A stretch of 64,000 nucleotides of DNA from RGIG7213 sp045124505 (GCA_045124505.1 JBGVLZ010000090.1:1-64000), one strand, 5' to 3'; shown: positions 34,243 through 43,137, counted from the first letter of the stretch. A program made the numbers and translations. The notes: generated by a model from the sequence alone, not told the origin.

Positions 34243-34902
34243 ATGATAGATATTTCCGCTTGGATAGATGCTTTTTTGAAGCAGTTGGATTACACATTTA
34301 AAAATCGTGTGTGGTTTGTTGGTATTCAGGGAAGTTATGGCCGTGAAGAAGCAACACCGTCGAGCGATATTGATATTGTTGTAATACTTGATAAACTATC
34401 TTCAATGGATATTCAGATTTATGCTTCAATGCTGGATACCTTACCGCACAGAGAACTGATCTGCGGTTTTCTTTCGGGAAAAGATGATATTATGAATTGG
34501 GAGCCATCTGACCTGTTTCAGTTTTGCCACGATACAACACCGATCAAAGGAACGCTTGATGAGGTTATGTCATTTGTCGATGAAAGCGCCGTGAACAGGG
34601 CAATTAAAATCGGTGCCTGCAACATATTTCACGGATGTGTTCATAATATGCTCCATGAAAAAAGCGAAGATGTTTTAAAAGGGCTGTATAAATCTGCATC
34701 TTTTGTTGTTCAGGCGATTGTATTTAAGCAGACCGGAAATTATATTAAACGTCAAGAAGAATTGATATGCGCCGCAAATCCCGCTGAACAAGCTGTTATA
34801 AATACATTTTTAAGCTTAAAAAATGGCGGTGAGGTTAATTTTATTCCGATGTCTGACGCATTATTTCTTTGGGCGAAGCATTGGATCAGTGAAACCGTTT
34901 AA
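34243..34902 (+). CDS. Nucleotidyltransferase domain protein
   Basis: A 219-residue protein of the polymerase-beta-like nucleotidyltransferase superfamily. GSYGREEATPSSDIDIVV (about 30-47) holds the GS and DxD metal-binding motifs. An alpha-helical C-terminal half follows, as in aminoglycoside- and MNT-type enzymes. The ATG at 34243 is preferred to an in-frame GTG at 34234 because GAGGTGAT overlaps the latter. It is not paired with a HEPN toxin gene. It could modify a small molecule (antibiotic) or a protein; not determinable. Confidence 0.82.
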   Translation: MIDISAWIDAFLKQLDYTFKNRVWFVGIQGSYGREEATPSSDIDIVVILDKLSSMDIQIYASMLDTLPHRELICGFLSGKDDIMNWEPSDLFQFCHDTTPIKGTLDEVMSFVDESAVNRAIKIGACNIFHGCVHNMLHEKSEDVLKGLYKSASFVVQAIVFKQTGNYIKRQEELICAANPAEQAVINTFLSLKNGGEVNFIPMSDALFLWAKHWISETV

Positions 34903-34928
34903 ACAAACTTAAATTTACAGGTAAGCAA

Positions 34929-35447
34929 ATGAATATATCGATCAGAAAATGTACTGCCCAAGATCTTGATATGCTTCGAGATTATGCAATAGAAACCTTT
35001 TATCAAACCTTTGCGCATCTGAATACTGCCGAAGATATGAAGAAATATATTGAAGATTCATTTAGTGAGGATAAACTCCGATGTGAGCTTGAAAATCCCG
35101 ACAGCTCGTTCTTCTTTTTGTTTGCAAACGGGTGCTTGGCAGGATATCTGAAGTTGAATGAAGCTCCTTTTCAGACCGATATAAACGACAGCGAATCATT
35201 GGAAATTGAGCGTATTTATATATCAAGAGATTTCCAAAGCAGAGGACTTGGCGGGTATTTGATGCAGCAGGCGGTCTTTGTTGCTTCAAAGCGCAGAAAA
35301 AAATATGTTTGGCTCGGCGTTTGGGAGAAAAACGAAAAAGCGATCTGTTTTTATAAAAAGAACGGATTTTCGATAGTCGGCACTCATTCGTTCTTTGTAG
35401 GCGATGATGAGCAAACTGACTATATCATGCGCAAGAATTTAAAATAG
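34929..35447 (+). CDS. GNAT family N-acetyltransferase
   Basis: A 172-residue acetyl-CoA-dependent acetyltransferase. IERIYISRDFQSRGLGGYLMQQ (about 96-117) contains the RxxGxG/A acetyl-CoA loop, and the C-terminal CFYKKNGFSIVGTH is the usual beta-bulge region. It resembles the TlpA/spermidine-type or RimI-like GNAT group, but substrate is uncertain. It follows the nucleotidyltransferase by 26 nt and shares its promoter. Confidence 0.9.
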   Translation: MNISIRKCTAQDLDMLRDYAIETFYQTFAHLNTAEDMKKYIEDSFSEDKLRCELENPDSSFFFLFANGCLAGYLKLNEAPFQTDINDSESLEIERIYISRDFQSRGLGGYLMQQAVFVASKRRKKYVWLGVWEKNEKAICFYKKNGFSIVGTHSFFVGDDEQTDYIMRKNLK

Positions 35448-35580
35448 TCAAACTCCGATATATTGAAGAAAAAACGAGATGTTTTTGTTCACCCATCAAA
35501 TACACTTGATTGGTTTTAGTGTATTTAACAGTAAACGGTTAATGGACGTTTTCGATGATCATGTGAAAGGTAGTTAATTT

Positions 35581-36396
35581 ATGATTTTAACAAAAAGCGA
35601 AATTCCTTATATAATTTCCTCGGGAAAGGCAGAGTATTCACCCGTGGCAAAACAGTTTATTGCCGAGGCGAAAAAACAGTACGGTGTTGATATTGTTGCA
35701 TGCTATCTTAACACATTTCAGATGATGAATGTCGAGGACAAATCTGTTTGGAGATACACAGGATTTAAAAAACGTGAAATGATAAAAAAAACATCACATC
35801 TTACCAATTATTTTCAATTAGAGGTATATTACCGTAATTTTGAATCATCTTCAGACGATTTCAAAGAGAGGTACGGTGATGATCTGTCAAGGTTGTTGAA
35901 AAACATATTTGCGGAAAATAGTTGCAGTGTAGAATACAACAGAGTGTTATCAAATGAGGAATTACATTATTACGGATTTTTTGATAAAAAGCCAGACAAA
36001 AGGGATAAATCGAAAATTATATATCCTGATACACCCGCACTGTGCGAAGATTCAATACATGTTGAATCGTTTGATAAACTTGCGCTTTGGCATATTACAA
36101 GCTACGCTGCGCCTGTTCTTAATCGTAGTATAATTGTAAAGAATATAGGTGTTAAGGTGTATTCAGGTTGGGATGATGAAGGGGCAACATCTACTTTATA
36201 TGTTGTGCTTCCTGAAAACCGTTCTGTCGGAGAACTTACGAAAAAGATGTTGAAGCGTGAAATGTTATTGTGCTTACATCATTTTGATAAGTTCGGTGTT
36301 GTGAAAGATGGTGATTTTCAACCTGTATTTGCCACGTGGTCGGAATTATCTGAAGGCGTGAGATTCGGTCTGTTACGGGAAGAAAAATCATTTTAA
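35581..36396 (+). CDS. Uncharacterised protein, paralogue of 18611-19420
   Basis: A 271-residue member of the same unrecognised family as the gene at 18611. The two match over their full length, best at the C-terminus (ENRSVGELTKKMLKREMLLC, then LHHFDKFGVVKDGDF) and near YGVDIVACYLNT. Here the neighbourhood differs: a GNAT gene precedes it and a cyclase-family gene follows, with no SDR copy nearby. AAAGGTAG precedes the ATG. The two copies have drifted more in the middle (about 100-170) than at the ends. Confidence 0.75.
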   Translation: MILTKSEIPYIISSGKAEYSPVAKQFIAEAKKQYGVDIVACYLNTFQMMNVEDKSVWRYTGFKKREMIKKTSHLTNYFQLEVYYRNFESSSDDFKERYGDDLSRLLKNIFAENSCSVEYNRVLSNEELHYYGFFDKKPDKRDKSKIIYPDTPALCEDSIHVESFDKLALWHITSYAAPVLNRSIIVKNIGVKVYSGWDDEGATSTLYVVLPENRSVGELTKKMLKREMLLCLHHFDKFGVVKDGDFQPVFATWSELSEGVRFGLLREEKSF

Positions 36397-36447
36397 TTAT
36401 GATAATATATGATATATTGAATCAGAAATTGTAATGGAGAATGATCA

Positions 36448-37047
36448 ATGAAAATATACGATATTTCCCAAGAAGTTTTTAAATGCAGGGTATATCCGGG
36501 TGATCCGTCACCCATAAAAAAGACACTCGCTTCAATGGAAAAAGGTGATTTATATAATCTTACGGAATTCAGCATGTGCGCACATAACGGAACACATGTA
36601 GATGCACCGTTTCATTTTATCAAAGACGGAAAAACCGTGGATACCGTGGATTTGAGCGCATTTGTCGGTATGGCTTACGTTATAGAGCATCACGGTGTTG
36701 TACTTCGCGGTGATGCATTGAAAATAATTGAAAAAGCGAAAAAAGAGAATAGCGAATCAGCAAAGAGAATTCTTATAAAGGGAAATGCGGAAGTTTCCGA
36801 AGAAGCCGCTGAAGTGTTTGCAAAAGCGGAAATTCTGCTTTTTGGAAACGAATCACAAACTGTAGGACCTGAAAATGCACCGATGAAAGTGCATCAGATA
36901 CTTTTAGGTGCTGATGTTGTTCTGCTTGAAGGAATACGCTTGTCAGAGGTATCACAGGGCGTTTATTTTTTAAATGCCGCACCGCTGAATTTATCAGGGG
37001 CAGACGGTGCACCGTGCAGAGCTATATTGATAGATAGCGAAAAATAA
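36448..37047 (+). CDS. Cyclase family protein (kynurenine formamidase-like)
   Basis: A 199-residue metal-dependent hydrolase of the cyclase/formamidase family. HNGTHVDAPFHF (about 46-57) is the HxGTHxDxPxH metal-binding motif, and LNLSGADGAPCRAIL closes the fold. Related enzymes hydrolyse N-formylkynurenine or isatin, or act in polyketide cyclisation. AATGGAGAATG includes the site before ATG. It is followed 18 nt later by a membrane protein gene with which it is probably co-transcribed. Confidence 0.87.
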   Translation: MKIYDISQEVFKCRVYPGDPSPIKKTLASMEKGDLYNLTEFSMCAHNGTHVDAPFHFIKDGKTVDTVDLSAFVGMAYVIEHHGVVLRGDALKIIEKAKKENSESAKRILIKGNAEVSEEAAEVFAKAEILLFGNESQTVGPENAPMKVHQILLGADVVLLEGIRLSEVSQGVYFLNAAPLNLSGADGAPCRAILIDSEK

Positions 37048-37065
37048 AAAAAGGAGATTGGATAT

Positions 37066-37542
37066 ATGCTTTTGTTGATTGAAGGAACTGTGATGTGCTT
37101 TGTTCTTTTGATAGTTTGTGTGGTGGGAATTGCAAACGGTCCTGTCGGGCTTGTGCTTTTGTATGAAAAAGATGTTCAAAAAAGGGTAGTTGAGCTTGGA
37201 CTGACAACAAAAGAAAAAATACGCCGCAATTTCATAATCAGCAGTATTGTTATGTTTGTACCGCTTTTTGTTCTGCCGCCGCTTATGGTATACGGCATCA
37301 ACGGTGCTGACGGTTTCTGGGATTCCTTTTGGCAGATGTCCATAATTCTGTGGATACAAGGACTTTTTGACCGCTTCTTCATTGACTGGTATTGGGTGGG
37401 AAAAACAAAAGCGTGGGAAATTCCCGGTACAGAGGATCTCAAACCGTATATCCCGACAAAACCAATGATCGTAAAATGGATCAGTACAATATTTATGAAT
37501 CCGCTTATTGCGGCAATTGTTGCAGGTGTAATGCTGTTATAA
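37066..37542 (+). CDS. Hypothetical membrane protein
   Basis: A 158-residue protein with four likely membrane helices (about 1-32, 58-80, 86-108 and 136-157) and a basic cytoplasmic loop with KRVVELGLTTKEKIRRN. I do not recognise the family. AAGGAGATTGG precedes the ATG. It is probably co-transcribed with the cyclase-family gene. Confidence 0.7.
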   Translation: MLLLIEGTVMCFVLLIVCVVGIANGPVGLVLLYEKDVQKRVVELGLTTKEKIRRNFIISSIVMFVPLFVLPPLMVYGINGADGFWDSFWQMSIILWIQGLFDRFFIDWYWVGKTKAWEIPGTEDLKPYIPTKPMIVKWISTIFMNPLIAAIVAGVMLL

Positions 37543-37550
37543 TGAATTTG

Positions 37551-37662
37551 ATGAGCATACATCAGTAAAACGCAACAAAAGACTTGATTTTCAGATGGTA
37601 TGACAGAAATGCAACCGTTGGTTGACAATATTCCATGTCAGAATGGTAGACTTTATGCTCAT
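37551..37662. repeat. 9-bp inverted repeats bounding about 110 bp
   Basis: ATGAGCATA (37551-37559) and TATGCTCAT (37654-37662) are exact inverted copies around an AT-rich stretch. The stretch also holds a TTGACA-like -35 at 37622-37627 and a TGACA/TGTCA dyad upstream of the XRE gene. Could be a miniature inverted-repeat element or a regulatory dyad; weak evidence. Confidence 0.3.
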
Positions 37663-37706
37663 TTTATTTTAAAATATCTAATAGCAATTCGAAAGGAAGA
37701 TTTATT

Positions 37707-38279
37707 ATGAGTATTTCTGTAAAAATTCAACAGTTGCGTAAAAGTAACGGATTATCTCAGGAACAGCTTGCGGAAAAATTAGAAGTGTCAAGACAGGCAG
37801 TATCAAAGTGGGAAAACGGAACTGCTTTCCCTGATACCGAAAAGCTTGTGATGATAAGTGCTCTGTTTGGTGTTTCCACCGATTATCTTATCAAAGATGA
37901 AGAAATATCAAAACCAAATCAAGAAGTTCCGCCAAGCATTAACATTCCGAGAAAAATGTATATTATAGATATCAATAAGAGAAAGTTATCATCATTTGAA
38001 GAATTTTTAATTGAAATTGTCAATGCAGAGGGTGAAGCTGCTTTGATTTCGGGATTGTGCAAATACGCTGAAAAGGTAAAAGTCCCGATGTGTGCGCTTT
38101 ACGGAATTTCAAAAGGTATTCTTGGCATGAACAAGCAAACCTTACTCGGATTTTACGCATCTGTAGAGGAAGCAAAAAAAGAGCTGATAAGTATATCTAA
38201 AGCCAGTGAAACGGATACGGTGTACGAATTGAAATATGCTGCGAAAATGCAAGGGCTTCGTATTGCTGACAGCGATTAA
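37707..38279 (+). CDS. XRE family transcriptional regulator
   Basis: A 190-residue DNA-binding protein. The Cro/CI helix-turn-helix is at about 5-62 (IQQLRKSNGLSQEQLAEKL, then VSRQAVSKWENG). The remainder (about 75-190) is a soluble domain that I do not recognise, with LISGLCKYAEKVKVPMCALYG near its middle, which could be a sensor. GAAAGGAAG precedes the ATG. A TGACA/TGTCA dyad in the promoter region might be its operator. Confidence 0.85.
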   Translation: MSISVKIQQLRKSNGLSQEQLAEKLEVSRQAVSKWENGTAFPDTEKLVMISALFGVSTDYLIKDEEISKPNQEVPPSINIPRKMYIIDINKRKLSSFEEFLIEIVNAEGEAALISGLCKYAEKVKVPMCALYGISKGILGMNKQTLLGFYASVEEAKKELISISKASETDTVYELKYAAKMQGLRIADSD

Positions 38280-38313
38280 TTTTAGTTCTGATTTTAGTTT
38301 ATAAAAACATGAA

Positions 38314-38352
38314 AAAAGTGACGGCTCATTTTGGAAATGTGCCGTCACTTTT
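38314..38352. terminator. Bidirectional terminator
   Basis: AAAAGTGACGGC (38314-38325) pairs perfectly with GCCGTCACTTTT (38341-38352), with T/A tracts on both sides. It serves the XRE gene (plus) and the acyl-CoA ligase fusion gene (minus). Confidence 0.9.
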
Positions 38353-38377
38353 GTATTGTTGATTTCGATTATTTAAA

Positions 38378-40837
38378 TTATTTTTTTAATCCTAATTTTT
38401 CGGCGGATTCATCACGCATTTTGTATTTGAGTATTTTACCTGCGGCATTCATCGGGAATTCGTCAACGAACATGAAGTATCTCGGAACTTTATGTCTTGC
38501 GATGGATGCATTACCGAATTCTTTCATTTCGTTTTCGTCTGCGGTTTCACCCTTGTGAAGAATTATCCATGCACAGCATTCTTCGCCGTATTTTTCATCC
38601 GGCACTCCGACTACCTGTACGTCACGCACTTTGGGGTTTGTGAGATAAAATTCTTCAATTTCACGGGGATAGAGGTTTTCTCCCCCTCGGATTATCATAT
38701 CCTTGAGTCTTCCTGTAACCTTGTAATATCCGTCAGGAGTTCTCATGCATATGTCGCCCGAATGAAGCCATCCTTCGGCATCGATAGCCTGTGCAGTTGC
38801 TTCGGGCATCTTGTAGTAACCCTTCATGATGTTAAATCCACGTGCAACAAATTCACCGCTTTCACCGTCGGGAAGCTCATTACCCGTTTCGGGATCGATT
38901 ATCTTACATTCAACACCGGGGAAAGCACTTCCGACAGTTTCCACACGGTGGTCGAGATCTTCATTTACTTCACCCATTGTACAGCCGGGAGATGCTTCTG
39001 TCTGTCCGTAAACGGAGATTATTTCACGCATATTCATCTCAACCGATGCACGGCGCATAAGATCCGCAGGACAGTTTGCACCTGCCATAATACCTGTTCT
39101 CATATATGAGAAATCGGTTTTTGCAAAATCGGGATGATTGAACATTGCAATAAACATTGTGGGAACACCGTTGAAACACGTAATGCGCTCATCGTTTACG
39201 CAGGCAAGCGATGATTTGGGAGAGAAGTAGGGAATAGGGCAAAGCGTACCGCCGTGAGTCATCATAGATGTCATGGAAAGAACCATTCCGAAGCAGTGGA
39301 ACATAGGCACTTGGATCATCATTCGGTCAGCCGTTGAAAGATCCATTCTGTCACCGATAGTTTTACCGTTGTTTACGATATTGCGGTGTGTAAGCATAAC
39401 ACCCTTAGGAAAACCTGTTGTGCCTGATGTGTACTGCATATTACATACATCGTCGGGGCGTACAAGAGATGCACGTCGGCGTACCTCTTCATGCGGTATA
39501 AGAGTTGAACGGGAAAGCATCTGCTCCCATGTCAGACATCCATCCATATCGAATCCGACTGTTACGACGTTGCGAAGGAAGGGAAGATTTTTGGAGTACA
39601 AGGGATTGCCCGGCTTAAGCTCCTTGAGCTCAGGACACAGTTCCTCAATGATCTCTTTATAATTGATATCCTTGCAGAATTCGACCATAACAAGCGTGTG
39701 CGTGTCGGACTGCTTAAGCAAATATTCAATTTCGTGAATTTTATATGCGGTGTTTACAGTAACCAGAACAGCGCCTATCTTTGTGGTCGCCCAGAATGTG
39801 ATAAACCACTGAGGTACGTTTGTTGCCCATATTGCAACATGATCCCCCGCTTTTACACCGAGTGAAATGAGGGCGGCGGCACATTCGTCAACGTCACGTC
39901 TGAACTGCTCATATGTCCTTGTATAATCGAGTGTAGGATATTTAAACGCATACTGGTCGGGATATTTTTCCGCCATTGTGTCAAGAACGTCGGAAAATGT
40001 TGCATCTATAACGTCATATTTTTTCCACACAAAGGTTCCTGTTTTTGCACGGTTGTAATAAGTGTGCTCAAAACTCTTTTTTTCACGTCCCAAAGCGGAA
40101 ATATAGTTTGTAAAGTGCGTAAGCACGATATCCGCATCGCTTATTTCGTCATTCCATGCGGCACATATAAAACCGTCATAGTTAAGTGAAGAAAGTGCAT
40201 TTAAAAGCTTTTTAACTTCAAGGTCACCTTCGCCGATAAGAACTGTCTTTCCGTCTTTCATATCACCGAGGCGGACATATTTTATGTACGCACCAAGGTT
40301 TTTTATAGTTGTTTCAGCGGATTCGCCTGCGGAAAAGTATGTTCCTCTTACATTCCATGAAACACCTACACAAGATGAAGCAAAGTGATTGATAATATCA
40401 ATAACATTTTCGGTTTCCGCAAGATATCCTATTGTTTCAAAAAGGATATTGACGTCATTGTTCTGCGCACGCTTGATAGCGGCGGACAGCTTCTGATCCA
40501 GAATGTCAAACGAAACATTTTCTTCTGCCATTACAATGACATTGTCAACACCTGAAGCTGCCGCCATATCAACATATTTTTCTACAAGCTCAGATGTTGT
40601 TTCTTCGCTTTCAAGTGGGCAGGGCATTCGGAGGGCTGATACGGAAAGATTACGGTTTACGAGCTTTCTTTTGGCATCCGCCACACGGTCACGTCTTAAA
40701 ATGCTGTCATGATGTCTGTTTCTTTCCTTTACCGCATCATATATTTCAAAGCCTTCAAAGCCGTAGTCGTAGGCATAGCGGCAGATATCAAGGAAGGAAG
40801 ACCGTTTTACATTTTTTGTCGAAAATACGATCTTCAT
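38378..40837 (-). CDS. Acyl-CoA ligase fused to an N-terminal TIM-barrel domain
   Basis: An 819-residue two-part protein. Residues 1 to about 270 resemble sugar-phosphate isomerase/epimerase (xylose-isomerase-like) TIM barrels: FEGFEIYD, NILFETIG, YVRLGDM. The usual metal ligands are mostly altered (SWNVRGTY for DxxH, VRLGD for VHxxD). Residues about 285-815 are a complete AMP-forming acyl-CoA ligase with YTSGTTGFPKGVML, VYGQTEASPG, WLHSGDIC, RLKDMIIRGGEN and a catalytic Lys in NAAGKILKYK. It lies 1 nt after an isopropylmalate-synthase-like gene under a leucine-type T-box, suggesting carboxylic-acid activation tied to leucine supply (inference). Confidence 0.85.
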   Translation of the reverse strand: MKIVFSTKNVKRSSFLDICRYAYDYGFEGFEIYDAVKERNRHHDSILRRDRVADAKRKLVNRNLSVSALRMPCPLESEETTSELVEKYVDMAAASGVDNVIVMAEENVSFDILDQKLSAAIKRAQNNDVNILFETIGYLAETENVIDIINHFASSCVGVSWNVRGTYFSAGESAETTIKNLGAYIKYVRLGDMKDGKTVLIGEGDLEVKKLLNALSSLNYDGFICAAWNDEISDADIVLTHFTNYISALGREKKSFEHTYYNRAKTGTFVWKKYDVIDATFSDVLDTMAEKYPDQYAFKYPTLDYTRTYEQFRRDVDECAAALISLGVKAGDHVAIWATNVPQWFITFWATTKIGAVLVTVNTAYKIHEIEYLLKQSDTHTLVMVEFCKDINYKEIIEELCPELKELKPGNPLYSKNLPFLRNVVTVGFDMDGCLTWEQMLSRSTLIPHEEVRRRASLVRPDDVCNMQYTSGTTGFPKGVMLTHRNIVNNGKTIGDRMDLSTADRMMIQVPMFHCFGMVLSMTSMMTHGGTLCPIPYFSPKSSLACVNDERITCFNGVPTMFIAMFNHPDFAKTDFSYMRTGIMAGANCPADLMRRASVEMNMREIISVYGQTEASPGCTMGEVNEDLDHRVETVGSAFPGVECKIIDPETGNELPDGESGEFVARGFNIMKGYYKMPEATAQAIDAEGWLHSGDICMRTPDGYYKVTGRLKDMIIRGGENLYPREIEEFYLTNPKVRDVQVVGVPDEKYGEECCAWIILHKGETADENEMKEFGNASIARHKVPRYFMFVDEFPMNAAGKILKYKMRDESAEKLGLKK

Positions 40838-40838
40838 T

Positions 40839-42227
40839 TTATGCCTCCTCGGAAACGATCTTGTTGAGTGCGTTTATATATGCTCTTATACTTGCCGCAA
40901 CGATATCAGTTGATGTTCCGTTGCCCGAATAGAGCTTTCCGTTATTGCGGAGTCTGACAAGGGCGGAGCCAAGCGCTTCTTTTCCTTCCGTTACAGACTG
41001 AACCTGATAATCATCAAGCTCATAATGGTGTCCGATGCACTGTTCGATTGCACGGAAAGCAGAGTCAATGGGACCGTCGCCGTTGCTTACGCCGCAGATT
41101 ATTTCATCGTTGTACTTCAAAGTGATCTGTGACATGGAGTTTGAAACATTACTGCTTGTTGTTGTGTATGTTTCAAAGTGGTATGTTGACGGCGCCTGCA
41201 TTGCGGAGCTTGCAATAAGTGCTTCAAATTCCTTGGCACCCACAGAGCTTTTTTTCTCGCATATCTGTCGCAGAGCCTTGTGAACATTACCGACATCTGA
41301 ATCCGAAAGCTCATAACCGAGGACAGATGCCGCCTGTGCCACCTGTGCTACAGAAGAATCTGCATCAAGTAATATCTTTGTTTTTTCGCTTATTTCGCTT
41401 TCTGATTCATATGCTGTATGATTGATGCTTGATGTCATATCATCAATGCTTGCGTGTATTTTAGTATTATTGAGCTTGATTTCAGCGCCTATCTGCGCAC
41501 CGCAAGCGTTGATCGCATCGGAAATGTATCCTGTCAAAAGAGCATTCTTTCCGATCATAGCGCACTTTATTCCGTCAGCACCGCTTTTGATTGCGGAAAA
41601 TGCGCATGCAACAGCCATATTTATACGGTCTGATACCTGAACGTAAACGGGTATATTTACCGCCTCTTTTACTTTTGAAACCAACGAAGCAATATCATCA
41701 GGTGTACAAACACCTGCATCGTCGCACAAAGTAACGATCGCCGCACCGTTTGCTTCTGCTTCTTTTACTGCTGATATGAGATAGTCCTCATCTGCTCTTG
41801 TAGCGTCAAGGGCTGAAAATTCAACATCGTCACAAACAGCTTTTGACGCTTTGATAAGCTCTGTTATCTTTTCAAGCATTTTTGTCTGCTTGACGTGATA
41901 TGTGTATTCCATCTGAATCGTTGATACAGGTAATTCAACCTGCAAACGAGGGTTCTTGGCAGCTTTTATACATTCCCATGCAACTGCAATATTTTCACAG
42001 CTGAAGCCTACGGGAACAGCAAGTGTTGCATTCTGCACATTCTGTGCAATAGTTTTATAGATTATCGTGTCTTCACGAGCCGATCTTACAGCAGGAAGCT
42101 CAATTGCATCGACGCCGATATTAGCGGCACAGTTGGCAATAGCTGATTTTTCACGGAAGAGAAGAGATACTTCACGCTCCTGTGAAAGCTTCTTGAGAGT
42201 AATGTCAGTAACATTGATTTTTTTCAT
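40839..42227 (-). CDS. Isopropylmalate-synthase-like protein lacking catalytic motifs
   Basis: A 462-residue protein with a HMGL/LeuA-type TIM barrel (about 1-270), a linker, and an intact LeuA allosteric dimer domain (about 340-462) with GDGPIDSAFRAI and GTSTDIVAASIRAYINAL. In active LeuA the start is DTTLRDGEQ; here it is TDITLKKLSQ, losing the catalytic Arg and metal Asp. The HxHND metal motif reads QVSDR. It is therefore probably not an active condensing enzyme, perhaps a leucine-sensing partner. The ATG at 42227 has AGGAGTTTC upstream and follows a Leu-type T-box. Confidence 0.8.
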   Translation of the reverse strand: MKKINVTDITLKKLSQEREVSLLFREKSAIANCAANIGVDAIELPAVRSAREDTIIYKTIAQNVQNATLAVPVGFSCENIAVAWECIKAAKNPRLQVELPVSTIQMEYTYHVKQTKMLEKITELIKASKAVCDDVEFSALDATRADEDYLISAVKEAEANGAAIVTLCDDAGVCTPDDIASLVSKVKEAVNIPVYVQVSDRINMAVACAFSAIKSGADGIKCAMIGKNALLTGYISDAINACGAQIGAEIKLNNTKIHASIDDMTSSINHTAYESESEISEKTKILLDADSSVAQVAQAASVLGYELSDSDVGNVHKALRQICEKKSSVGAKEFEALIASSAMQAPSTYHFETYTTTSSNVSNSMSQITLKYNDEIICGVSNGDGPIDSAFRAIEQCIGHHYELDDYQVQSVTEGKEALGSALVRLRNNGKLYSGNGTSTDIVAASIRAYINALNKIVSEEA

Positions 42228-42270
42228 TTTTGAAACTCCTTTCAAATGTAAATGTAAAAGTGATCTTACC

Positions 42271-42550
42271 AACAAAAAAACGCTTCCGTCTCCTTGTTGA
42301 ACCAAAGAGACGAAAACGAAAATAATCACAGTTTCCGCGGTACCACTCTTCTTCATCCCGCACGGGATGCACTTTAGATGCTATCACATCTTAACTCTGT
42401 CACGGGAGTTTCCCGTCTGCCACTACTTGATATTTTCATGCCAGCCGCTCCGCGGTGAGTTCAGCAAAATTTTCTCAGTGTCTTGCACCGCCCGACACCT
42501 CTCTGTATGAAAAAAGCTTTGCGTACTATTCCGCATCCTTGCGTTTATTG
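42271..42550 (-). promoter_or_regulatory. T-box riboswitch, apparent leucine (CUC) specifier
   Basis: The leader RNA has the T-box core GAGTGGTACCGCGG (about 42348-42335). Stem I has a typical distal part (AGAGAGGTGTCGGGCGGTG), and its 3' strand carries GAA-CTC-ACC; CTC at 42459-42457 sits where the specifier codon is expected. A terminator stem CGTTTTCGTCTC/GAGACGGAAGCG ends in seven T residues (42280-42274). Uncharged tRNA-Leu should favour the antiterminator and switch on the two downstream genes. Confidence 0.88.
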
Positions 42551-42556
42551 CAAGCT

Positions 42557-42585
42557 ATTATATCATAATATTTTTAATTTGTCAA
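42557..42585 (-). promoter_or_regulatory. Consensus promoter of the leucine T-box unit
   Basis: Minus strand TTGACA (42585-42580), 17 bp, TATAAT (42562-42557), both perfect. It starts the T-box leader about 7-10 nt later. Confidence 0.88.
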
Positions 42586-42659
42586 CCCCTGTGTTTTTTA
42601 AAAAATAATGAACTGTTACCGTTATAATATCAACCGACAGTATAGTATTTTGGGGTCTG

Positions 42660-43124
42660 TTACAATACTAATTCCATTCCTATTTTTTGGGGCACGAGTC
42701 CCAGTGCCTGATAAAATTTTAAAGCGGACTGATTACAGCTCCATACATTCAGCGTCAGATTATAACAATCATTTTCACGTGCAAGTCTTACTGCCGCTTC
42801 ATAAAGCTCTTTGCCTATGTGCTTTCCCCGTAATTTTTCATCAACGCAAAGATCGTCAATATACAATGTTTTAATTTCGGTAAGTATGGAATTTTCTATG
42901 TGATGCTGAAAAATACAGAAGCAGTAACCCATAACCTCGTCATTTTCATCTGTATATACAAGAATGGGACGGTTCTCATCTTTAAGCAATTCTTCAAGTT
43001 CTTCTTCTGAATATTTTGTGCCTGCTTTGAAAATGTCCGGTCTGCCGTTGTGATGCACAAGACATACCTGTAACAACAGCTCTTTTATTTTCGGTATATC
43101 CTTTTTTTCTGCCATTCGTATCAT
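42660..43124 (-). CDS. GNAT family N-acetyltransferase
   Basis: A 154-residue acetyltransferase. LYIDDLCVDEKLRGKHIGKELYEAA (about 85-110) carries the RGKxIG acetyl-CoA loop, and LNVWSCNQSALKFYQALG is the typical C-terminal motif. The ATG at 43124 (MIRMAEKKD) is chosen because GGGAG lies upstream and the longer frame overlaps the DAHP synthase gene. It is 13 nt after that gene and shares its transcript. Substrate unknown. Confidence 0.9.
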   Translation of the reverse strand: MIRMAEKKDIPKIKELLLQVCLVHHNGRPDIFKAGTKYSEEELEELLKDENRPILVYTDENDEVMGYCFCIFQHHIENSILTEIKTLYIDDLCVDEKLRGKHIGKELYEAAVRLARENDCYNLTLNVWSCNQSALKFYQALGLVPQKIGMELVL

Positions 43125-43137
43125 TTGTTTTCTCCCG

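Noticed and set aside
34243..34902. A MNT-HEPN toxin-antitoxin pair.
   Set aside because: No HEPN-domain gene is adjacent; the neighbours are a GNAT gene and an EEP lipoprotein gene.
38492..39109. A 205-residue plus-strand frame opposite the ligase fusion.
   Set aside because: Shadow of the adenylation domain with Cys/Phe-rich translation and no ribosome site.
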